Made by a program: the position numbers and the translations under genes | Source of the DNA: Phallusia fumigata | Taxonomy: Eukaryota > Chordata > Ascidiacea > Phlebobranchia > Ascidiidae | NCBI GenBank assembly: GCA_008931825.1 | Contig: QXVZ01029551.1 | Coordinates: 1 to 25,953, forward strand | Reading direction: 5' to 3' | Length of the DNA stretch: 25,953 bases | Shown: positions 23,501 through 25,953 of the stretch, in pieces | Layout of the letters: the number at the start of each line of letters is the position of its first letter | Position numbering within the stretch: position 1 is the first letter of the stretch | The notes under the pieces: generated by a model | The model's database searches: none | Seen by the model: only the letters and a program-made list of their open reading frames with translations | What the model was told of the DNA's origin: nothing

Positions 23501-25548
23501 ATATGCATTTGACACAAATCAACTAGTTTTTCTAATTTGATGATTGATTTAGTGATATTGTGTCGCTATTTTTTCTTTCACCAAGCGAAATAAACTCAAC
23601 TCAACTCAACTCAACTCAATTAGGATTCTAACATTCTTAACTAGCTCCGTGACCCATTTGCAAACTTCTCTATGGTCCATGGGTTGAAAAAGAACTGGAC
23701 TAACCCGTGACATTAACTTTAGAGAAAAAAAGGGTATCCAAGCTTTTTTACAAGAAAAAACCCTCGCCCAACATCAGTTTGTTTTAAATACCAAGGTTAC
23801 ACGCGTCATTAAACTTCGGATATTGTTTACAGGTTCTGTCGTTCAACGATAGTGACGAGCGGGACAGCTTCGTGCTCCGGGTCCAGAACTTCTTTAAGGA
23901 GCGAAACAAATCGTGTCAAGTTGTCGAAGTCGGACACAAGCAACTCATGGAACAGGCTCTGACCAAGGAAATAAGAGACCGCCAACTGAAGAAGTTCTTC
24001 ACCGCCGCTTTGGCAGCTGTAAGTCGAAATTATCGTGCGCGGATTGCGAATTCAAACAACGTAATCGTATTCGATTTTAAGGACCAACAAAAATTCCCAC
24101 CAGTTTTGACTCTTAGACATGGCGGTTATACCAGCAAACCGACAAAAACTTTTACAAGCATTACGGGTGTTTTTTTTAAACCTGTTGGTGTTATTGAATT
24201 GCTATGTTTTCTGACAGTAAAAAATGGTCAAAAATGCAAACAAAATTAACTACGCGTTTCAGAGAAAGTAACCGTATTTAAAACTCTACATACATTCTCT
24301 AAACACCGTTAATAAGATTTTAGAGGAAATGCACGGACTTGGTTAATCCAAAACACAAATTTTACAGAACTTATGTATGTAGTGAATACAGTTCAATGCA
24401 AACGATTGTGGCAATCTTGCAAATTTCCTGTAACACTTTCTATATCTCATTTACAGTTAAACCGTTTATTAAACAGACTGTCCACATGGAATCCAGCGGC
24501 GACGCAAACTCTGCGATGAAAGAGGCACGAAAGTTTATTCACGTGGAACTGAGCAAGAAGGAATTCGCCGAATACTTAAAGATGAAACCGGATAGCATGT
24601 TTGTCGACCAGATGTTCAACATCGCTGACAACGACAACAGTGGAGCAATATCATTCAGGGAATTTCTCGACATCATGGTTCTATTCACCAAAGGTTTGTT
24701 GCAAAGGATTTAGAAATTTATAGCAGCAGTGTTTCAAAGAACTTTTCTTGTTTTAAACGTTTTAGTCGCCCTTGTTCATGCCTGAACCTCAAAAGGTCTT
24801 TAGATGCGTCAAAACGCACTCTCTTGTGAGTCCCCGTCACATAACGCCTTGTAATTACGGTATAGCTGCAGCGCGTTCTACTTTGAACCGCCCATTGTGC
24901 CCTCCATTATTTTCGCGCTTTATAACGTTCTAACGTTGCGCAGCTATTTCCGGCCAGGTGATTGCTTTGTGGCAACTTTGTCGCTATGTTTTTGTTCACA
25001 AAGCGAAATAAACTCAACTTAACGGAAGACGTCACAATCGAAGCGTTAAAACCTATGACATTTTATTTAAATTGTTTGCAAACATGAATTGTTATATTTG
25101 CATAAGATCCAAAAATCATGCATTGGTCTTTTATCTGTACAAGCACTGTTTTTCTTTTTAGTACAGGGGATAGTTTACTTAAATTTTAAACCATAACATT
25201 ACAGGCTCCCCTGATGAAAAGGCACGACTCATGTTCGACATGTACGACCTTGACAAAAGCGGAGAACTGTCTCAAGAAGAGTTCAAGACAATGCTCAGGT
25301 AAACGTCGGCTAATATTACAAAGTTCAGGAAAAAATGCTTTAAACAAACCAATCACTATCATTTCTTTGCAGGTCAATGATGGATATGGTGAACGCCAGT
25401 GTTGGCAAAGAAGAAATCAATGAGCTTGTCAACACCATGATGGCCCAAGTTGGAGGCAAGGGACAAAAAGGACTTACATTGGACGATTTCCAAAATCTGA
25501 TGCAGAATTACTCGTCTGAGCTTAGCGATGCTTCTCTACACATGCCAG
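2465..25548 (+). CDS. DUOX: Dual oxidase (DUOX), 21 exons seen, 3' end outside window
   Basis: This split gene encodes a dual oxidase, a plasma- or apical-membrane NADPH oxidase that releases H2O2 outside the cell. Joined exons give about 992 residues: signal peptide (1-21), peroxidase-homology ectodomain (about 30-590), transmembrane helix (about 646-671), basic cytosolic linker, PH-like region (about 700-830), EF-hands (loops 881-892 and 917-928) and a degenerate third EF-hand (about 961-972). Family hallmarks are [74 protein letters not shown] and NNTTIREV. Animal DUOX is about 1,500 residues, so about a third is missing: the haem-b helices and FAD/NADPH domain follow 25548. All 20 junctions keep frame. 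Alternative acceptors exist for exons 15 and 19. Sequence at 12920-14180 repeats exons 3 (part) and 4 and is left out of this model. The family assignment is secure; the paralogue is not determined. Confidence 0.95.
4478..4544. repeat. 33-bp exact direct repeat around a single N
   Basis: 4478-4510 and 4512-4544 are identical, separated only by N4511. This is the signature of two contig ends that overlap but were joined with a one-base gap. Confidence 0.9.
4799..4806. promoter_or_regulatory. Full CRE palindrome
   Basis: TGACGTCA, the complete bZIP (CREB/ATF) consensus, in intron 1. It is functional only if bound; an eight-base match can occur by chance. Confidence 0.35.
5406..5626. repeat. 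110-bp exact direct repeat around a single N
   Basis: 5406-5515 and 5517-5626 are identical copies flanking N5516. The repeated sequence includes an hAT-like start (CAGTGTTTCTTAAAC at 5434). The single N and perfect identity point to an unmerged contig overlap rather than a genomic tandem repeat. Confidence 0.9.
5716..5737. promoter_or_regulatory. CRE palindrome plus nearby half-site
   Basis: TGACGTCA at 5716-5723 is followed seven bases later by TGACGTG at 5731-5737. Paired bZIP sites of this kind are typical of CREB/ATF-bound elements. This is inferred from motif match only. Confidence 0.4.
6465..6677. mobile_element. Short non-autonomous hAT-type element with target duplication
   Basis: The ends are imperfect inverted repeats: CATTGTTTCTCAA on the left, and TTGAGAACCACGG on the right (10 of 13 match when reversed). 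The flanks are CTCTAACGT (6456-6464) and CTCTACGT (6678-6685), a target-site duplication with a one-base indel. The interior shares blocks with 12228-12370 (GCGATAAGAATTTAAT, then GACGCC/GACGGCC), so the family is dispersed in the gene. No transposase is encoded. Confidence 0.65.
7278..7290. promoter_or_regulatory. RFX X-box motif
   Basis: GTTGCTAGGCAAC is an imperfect palindrome that fits the X-box bound by RFX factors, which drive ciliary genes in animals. It ends exactly at the base before ATG 7291. Confidence 0.45.
7291..7421 (+). CDS. Candidate small ORF nested in DUOX intron 1
   Basis: An ATG at 7291 opens 41 codons ending with TGA at 7414-7416. The stop overlaps an AATAAA signal (7416-7421). 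The peptide is acidic and non-repetitive ([19 protein letters not shown] in the middle), and its codon choice (GAG GAG GTC GAT ATC AAT AAC CCC GAC) resembles the DUOX exons rather than the intron around it. The frame stays open upstream to 7162, and an AG at 7284-7285 could be an acceptor, so it may be the last exon of a small gene. I do not recognise the protein family; a chance ORF is possible. Confidence 0.4.
7597..7680. mobile_element. hAT-like element fragment
   Basis: GTGATTTCCAACCTTTTTGT followed by GGTCGCGTACCACTTGG resembles the terminal region of many non-autonomous hAT elements (CAGTGATTCCCAACC type). The right end and target duplication were not found. Confidence 0.35.
9781..9858 (+). 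CDS. DUOX: DUOX exon 2: start of mature ectodomain
   Basis: Residues 22-47, phase 1 to phase 1, with acceptor TTTTACAG and donor GTAAGC. It carries the DUOX-specific YDGWYNN-x-AHPEWG block that opens the mature peroxidase-homology domain. The 7.25 kb intron before it is by far the longest in the gene. Confidence 0.93.
   Translation: MRNPRKNTTPTMAGTTTEPIPNGAL
9859..11620 (+). other. DUOX intron 2, nothing recognised
   Basis: 1.76 kb of AT-rich intron. Short frames at 10169-10818 and 11011-11291 show no domain or exon features, and no repeat family could be named. Confidence 0.7.
11621..11782 (+). CDS. DUOX: DUOX exon 3: peroxidase-homology domain
   Basis: Residues 48-101, phase 1 to phase 1. 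It contains [16 protein letters not shown], a conserved DUOX/peroxidase block, then RTALLVFF leading towards the position of the distal haem pocket. The exon's last 53 nt occur again after the N at 12919, with one synonymous change (AGA to AGG). Confidence 0.94.
11882..12026. mobile_element. Foldback element, left arm mostly deleted (copy 1)
   Basis: This is the allelic counterpart of 13079-13288. The inner hairpin remains (CCAAAGTCTATCT against its reverse complement near 11921-11938), as does the right arm ending in GAATCAGCCTT, but about 75 bp of outer left arm is gone. This fits deletion within a palindrome. Confidence 0.65.
12228..12370. mobile_element. hAT-like non-autonomous fragment (copy 1)
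   Basis: AGTGTTTCCTAAACTTTCT followed by GCGATAAGAATTTAATAAAG and a GAGACGGCCTTGAAA block, in the same order as in the element at 6465-6677. The right terminal repeat and target duplication are not clear. The allelic copy lies at about 13490-13632. Confidence 0.5.
12515..12705 (+). CDS. DUOX: DUOX exon 4 (first copy): peroxidase-homology domain
   Basis: Residues 102-165, phase 1 to phase 0. It reads GQQVVEEI where active peroxidases have the distal haem GQ..DHD block, then [13 protein letters not shown] and [20 protein letters not shown]. The second copy (13777-13967) differs at three bases, all synonymous (CAA/CAG, GAA/GAG, TAC/TAT), so either copy encodes the same peptide. This copy is used because it follows the complete exon 3. 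Confidence 0.92.
12920..12972 (+). pseudogene. Repeated 3' end of DUOX exon 3 (probable assembly duplicate)
   Basis: This is the last 53 nt of exon 3, repeated just after the N at 12919 with its GTAAGTG donor. It has no acceptor or upstream half, so it cannot be a usable internal exon. One base differs from the first copy and is synonymous. It is best read as the start of a second contig covering the other haplotype. Confidence 0.85.
13079..13288. mobile_element. 210-bp palindromic foldback element (copy 2)
   Basis: The arms pair almost along their whole length: AAGGCTGATTCACACTAGAT at the left end and its reverse complement at the right end (13269-13288), and CACTTACACCAGCCGGGACC against the matching right-arm block. 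The right arm has about 24 bp (around GCGAGATC) missing from the left arm. No coding potential. It is typical of a foldback MITE; no clear target duplication was found. Confidence 0.7.
13777..13967 (+). pseudogene. Second copy of DUOX exon 4 (probable allelic/assembly duplicate)
   Basis: This is a full-length, open copy of exon 4 with intact acceptor and donor. It encodes the same 64 residues with three synonymous differences. Splicing exon 4 to itself is phase 0 to phase 1 and would break the frame, so it is not a tandem coding exon. Mutually exclusive use would give an identical protein. A haplotype duplicate is the simplest explanation. Confidence 0.85.
14255..14475. repeat. 110-bp exact direct repeat around a single N
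   Basis: 14255-14364 and 14366-14475 are identical and separated by N14365. As with the other Ns, this looks like an unmerged contig overlap inside intron 4. It creates a spurious 114-codon frame at 14217-14561. Confidence 0.9.
14598..14726 (+). CDS. DUOX: DUOX exon 5: peroxidase-homology domain
   Basis: Residues 166-208, phase 0 to phase 0, acceptor CTTATAG and donor GTAAGT. It encodes [20 protein letters not shown], the counterpart of the NQ.T.(F/W).D.S..YG block in animal haem peroxidases. The usual Ser after Asp-Gly/Ala is Gly here. Confidence 0.93.
14727..16319 (+). other. DUOX intron 5, nothing firmly recognised
   Basis: 1.59 kb. A stretch at about 15390-15670 is less AT-rich and has several TGACG(T) half-sites (GCGTGACGTAG near 15411, GTGACGTACTAAGTCAGC near 15650). 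A minus-strand 69-codon frame (15694-15903) has a hydrophobic middle but no recognisable family. Confidence 0.55.
16320..16464 (+). CDS. DUOX: DUOX exon 6: peroxidase-homology domain
   Basis: Residues 209-256 plus one base, phase 0 to phase 1, acceptor TTATGCAG and donor GTAAGTG. It contains [29 protein letters not shown], matching the G-x-LAS...P segment of DUOX that follows the FIDG block. The final part (AKRFYR) joins directly to the conserved [10 protein letters not shown] of the next exon. Confidence 0.92.
16600..16880. repeat. G-poor A/C-rich degenerate tract in intron 6
   Basis: For about 280 bp the + strand is almost devoid of G and built from variants of AAACCCC, CTTGAAA and CTACCCCAAAACTC. 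The half-repeated units suggest a decayed minisatellite. It ends about 30 bp before exon 7. Confidence 0.55.
16911..17077 (+). CDS. DUOX: DUOX exon 7: proximal haem-side motif
   Basis: Residues 257-312, phase 1 to phase 0. It carries [20 protein letters not shown]. In haem peroxidases the WFR.HN histidine is the proximal haem ligand, here His280. RVRNIATHQ at the end matches the AR..(V/N)IA.YQ helix of the family. The upstream 280 bp are an A/C-rich tract with little G. Confidence 0.95.
17121..17263. repeat. Imperfect direct repeat in intron 7
   Basis: Two units, about 59 bp each, start with TTTTTGCTCCAATCA at 17121 and 17205 and end in GGTTTTGAAACCGGTT / GGTTTTGTAGCCGGTT. The interior has diverged, so this is a true old repeat and not an assembly overlap. 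Confidence 0.65.
17532..17625 (+). CDS. DUOX: DUOX exon 8: peroxidase-homology domain
   Basis: Residues 313-343 plus one base, phase 0 to phase 1, acceptor TTTTTGCAG. It encodes [13 protein letters not shown], the family's IV..EWLP..L block that follows the proximal-histidine helix. Then comes a Cys- and Asn-rich stretch with an NRS glycosylation sequon, and FDIPAYDG. Confidence 0.92.
18319..18430 (+). CDS. DUOX: DUOX exon 9: peroxidase-homology domain
   Basis: Residues 344-380 plus two bases, phase 1 to phase 2. It contains [23 protein letters not shown] and LVPPGVFRR, matching YRPFLDPSISSEF...AS and VPPGVY of vertebrate DUOX. The donor is GA|GTAAGT. The nearer GTAAGA at 18423 would put a stop into the next exon and is rejected. 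Confidence 0.9.
18815..18929 (+). CDS. DUOX: DUOX exon 10: peroxidase-homology domain
   Basis: Residues 381-419, phase 2 to phase 0, acceptor TTCTACAG and donor GTGAGT. It ends in [12 protein letters not shown], matching the LRVCNSYW block of vertebrate DUOX. Only the phase-2 join from exon 9 is open; phase 0 gives an immediate stop. Confidence 0.91.
19213..19368 (+). CDS. DUOX: DUOX exon 11: peroxidase-homology domain
   Basis: Residues 420-471, phase 0 to phase 0. It carries [19 protein letters not shown], one of the best conserved DUOX blocks, then [22 protein letters not shown], the family's (G/P)-x-x-FSR-x-D segment just before the RGRD motif. Confidence 0.95.
19728..19841 (+). CDS. DUOX: DUOX exon 12: RGRDHGLP motif
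   Basis: Residues 472-509, phase 0 to phase 0. It opens with [14 protein letters not shown], the signature found across animal haem peroxidases, followed by FYDVNPALF. The exon includes a CRE-like TGACGTCA at coding positions; this is probably chance. Confidence 0.96.
20212..20390 (+). CDS. DUOX: DUOX exon 13: end of peroxidase-homology domain
   Basis: Residues 510-568 plus two bases, phase 0 to phase 2. It has [11 protein letters not shown], matching the D.W.GGL.E signature, and [18 protein letters not shown], matching F.R.RDGDR.W.EN. Both are standard closing motifs of the peroxidase fold. Confidence 0.96.
20941..21065 (+). CDS. DUOX: DUOX exon 14: ectodomain after the peroxidase fold
   Basis: Residues 569-610 plus one base, phase 2 to phase 1. 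It encodes [21 protein letters not shown], matching F...EI..IRNTT..DV, with two N-glycosylation sequons (NAT, NTT), and QNNPFLWNN before the membrane-proximal part. The donor is A|GTAAGA. Confidence 0.93.
21187..21200 (+). promoter_or_regulatory. CTCF-type core motif in intron 14
   Basis: CCACTAGATGGCGC matches every position of the CTCF core consensus CCASYAGRKGGCRS. It lies 40 bp upstream of the tRNA-like A box. Whether this species uses CTCF is not known from the sequence. Confidence 0.4.
21225..21340 (+). mobile_element. tRNA-derived SINE head or tRNA pseudogene
   Basis: It has a split RNA polymerase III promoter: A box TGGTCTGAGGC at 21240-21250 and a perfect B box GGTTCGAACC at 21309-21318. 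The B box sits in a 5-bp T stem (ACGGG/CTCGT), and a GTCG/CGAC D stem surrounds the A box. The box spacing is longer than in an ordinary tRNA, and no clean acceptor stem or anticodon arm was found. This points to a tRNA-derived SINE or a decayed tRNA. Confidence 0.55.
21604..21756 (+). CDS. DUOX: DUOX exon 15: juxtamembrane region and first half of TM1
   Basis: Residues 611-661 plus one base. It encodes [25 protein letters not shown], a Cys-paired juxtamembrane segment with an NET sequon, then [15 protein letters not shown], the first half of the membrane helix. Two acceptors nine bases apart (after 21603 or after 21612) both keep frame; the second drops three residues of a poorly conserved spot. 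The donor is C|GTAAGT. Confidence 0.9.
22172..22329 (+). CDS. DUOX: DUOX exon 16: second half of TM1 and basic cytosolic linker
   Basis: Residues 662-714, phase 1 to phase 0. It continues the membrane helix ([11 protein letters not shown]) and then turns strongly basic ([16 protein letters not shown]), as expected on the cytosolic side. It ends with SFREVQ. The acceptor GTGTAG at 22170-22171 is the only one that keeps both the phase and an unbroken helix. Confidence 0.88.
22330..23020 (+). other. DUOX intron 16
   Basis: 691 bp, containing the hammerhead-like motif at 22495-22560. 22735-22765 and 22840-22870 share TACTTGCTTGTATCTT / TACTGGCTTGTATCTT, a short direct repeat. Nothing else recognised. 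Confidence 0.6.
22495..22560 (+). ncRNA. Hammerhead-ribozyme-like motif
   Basis: The conserved core is present in order: CTGAGGA (22507-22513), a stem II hairpin GACG/CGTC (22515-22518 with 22531-22534), GAAA (22535-22538), a 2-bp stem III AC/GT with loop GTCG, then UA with predicted cleavage after A22546. A short stem III is usual for the hammerheads of Penelope-like and related retroelements. Weak points are a bulged A at 22514 and a stem I (TGT.ATT..C with G.AAT.ACA) that is interrupted. It may be a decayed copy. Confidence 0.4.
23021..23182 (+). CDS. DUOX: DUOX exon 17: PH-like intracellular domain
   Basis: Residues 715-768, phase 0 to phase 0. It encodes [23 protein letters not shown] and [17 protein letters not shown], matching in spacing the (Y)LQPGQIRVVD...RTLLLKIPKEYD(L)V strands of vertebrate DUOX, which belong to a pleckstrin-homology-like domain. 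Confidence 0.9.
23354..23697. mobile_element. hAT-type MITE with target duplication, carrying an inserted repeat tail
   Basis: The left end CAGTGTTTCTTAACC is matched, imperfectly, by the right end GGTTGAAAAAGAACTG read in reverse. The flanks are GACTATCC (23346-23353) and GACTAACC (23698-23705), an 8-bp duplication with one mismatch, the size expected for hAT. An ACGCGGCCCA block lies near the left end. At 23561-23620 it contains the 3' tail of another element. No transposase; it fills most of intron 17. Confidence 0.65.
23561..23620 (+). repeat. Retroelement 3' end with (CTCAA)n tail, copy A
   Basis: TGTCGCTAT, then a T-rich stretch, CA.AGCGAAATAAA and four CTCAA units. The same end occurs at 24979-25020. 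A shared 3' end with a short tandem tail is typical of SINE or LINE copies. It sits inside the hAT-type element, so it inserted later or was captured. Confidence 0.6.
23833..24018 (+). CDS. DUOX: DUOX exon 18: PH-like domain end and helix before EF-hands
   Basis: Residues 769-830, phase 0 to phase 0. It has [21 protein letters not shown], the last strand and helix of the PH-like domain, then [21 protein letters not shown], matching the EL...AVT...R...LE.FFR helix of DUOX. Confidence 0.92.
24477..24693 (+). CDS. DUOX: DUOX exon 19: first EF-hand
   Basis: Residues 831-902 plus one base. It contains [20 protein letters not shown], then a canonical calcium loop at residues 881-892 (Asp1, Asp3, Ser5, Gly6, Ile8, Glu12) followed by [11 protein letters not shown]. 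Calcium binding here is known to activate the oxidase in the family. An upstream acceptor (CATTTACAG, exon from 24457) looks stronger but adds 20 nt and breaks the frame from exon 18. Confidence 0.92.
24768..25022 (+). mobile_element. Retroelement copy B with the same 3' end
   Basis: The 3' end at 24979-25020 (TGTCGCTATG, CACAAAGCGAAATAAACTC) matches copy A. The sequence just upstream is more G+C-rich than the flanking intron and probably belongs to it; the 5' border is a guess. It lies in intron 19. Confidence 0.45.
25205..25298 (+). CDS. DUOX: DUOX exon 20: second EF-hand
   Basis: Residues 903-933 plus two bases, phase 1 to phase 2. It encodes [19 protein letters not shown]. The calcium loop at residues 917-928 is canonical (Asp1, Asp3, Ser5, Gly6, Leu8, Glu12). 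Confidence 0.95.
25373..25548 (+). CDS. DUOX: DUOX exon 21: degenerate third EF-hand and linker
   Basis: Residues 934-992 plus one base, phase 2 to phase 1. It includes INELVNTMM and [14 protein letters not shown]. The putative third EF loop (residues 961-972) keeps the last Gly and Asp but lacks the acidic residues at positions 1 and 3, as in vertebrate DUOX. It ends in [12 protein letters not shown], matching the SELRF segment before the membrane core. The next exon is outside the window. Confidence 0.93.
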
Positions 25549-25953
25549 GTTAGTTTGAAAGTGCTTTTACGTCAAAGTGCACAAAGTTATCTTACAAACC
25601 CGCTTCAAACCTCGCCAGTTATGCATGCAAACATGAGCATTAAAAATACACGGTGCTGCAGTAATTTGGGTTTCAATGGGTAAAAATCATTTAACAAGAT
25701 ACAAAATTTATTCAAAAGTGTTTATTGCCACCTTTATAGAATGGAACAAACTATTGTAGTTTCTGTAAAAACAAAAATTTAAACTAAGGGTAAAAACCGT
25801 TTTTCACAATGCTAAAATGACGTTTCTTGTTTCTTGTTAAGTTTATGGATCAATTGACATACAAAGAGGTAACATCATCATTTTAATGTCTAACCGTCAT
25901 TCCATTTTCACCCCAAATTATTTCATTCACTTTGTGTTTTGGATTGTCCAATG
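25549..25953 (+). other. DUOX intron 21, incomplete
   Basis: It begins with a GTTAGT donor. The 405 bp that follow are AT-rich without an acceptor plus DUOX-like coding sequence, so the gene continues beyond the window. Confidence 0.8.

Noticed and set aside
23596..23620. CTCAA repeats as a CRISPR or functional satellite
   Set aside because: Four short pentamer units at the end of a retroelement 3' tail; no spacers, eukaryotic context.

Overview
The window is animal nuclear DNA. It holds one split gene on the + strand: the 5' two-thirds of a dual oxidase (DUOX), a membrane NADPH oxidase that makes hydrogen peroxide outside the cell. I could thread 21 coding exons (2465 to 25548). All have GT/AG borders and all reading phases join without a break. 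They encode about 992 residues: signal peptide, peroxidase-homology ectodomain, first transmembrane helix, intracellular PH-like region and two canonical EF-hands. The window ends in the next intron, so the six-helix haem-b core and the FAD/NADPH dehydrogenase part of the enzyme lie beyond it.

The small AT-rich introns, the CTCAA-type repeat tails and the high allelic variation suggest a tunicate, probably Ciona. This rests on general character; I see no species-diagnostic marker.

Layout: 1-2464 is upstream sequence with no recognised gene. Exon 1 (signal peptide) is followed by a 7.25 kb intron. That intron carries mobile-element debris, two full CRE palindromes and a small open reading frame (7291-7416) set between an RFX X-box and a poly(A) signal. 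Exons 2-14 encode the ectodomain, exons 15-16 the first membrane helix, exons 17-18 the PH-like region, and exons 19-21 the EF-hand region.

Assembly quality needs attention. Each of the four single N bases (4511, 5516, 12919, 14365) sits exactly between two direct copies of the flanking sequence. The largest case repeats about 1.2 kb, including the end of exon 3 and all of exon 4. Its copies differ only by synonymous changes in coding sequence, plus intron variants and a deletion in a foldback element. These look like overlapping contig ends or two haplotypes laid in tandem. A gene predictor using both copies would give a wrong DUOX model.

Other signals are a short hAT-type element with target-site duplications (6465-6677), a second with an inserted repeat tail (23354-23697), a 210 bp palindromic foldback element, a tRNA-derived SINE-like head beside a perfect CTCF-core match, and a hammerhead-ribozyme-like fold in intron 16. 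I found no previously undescribed multi-gene system.
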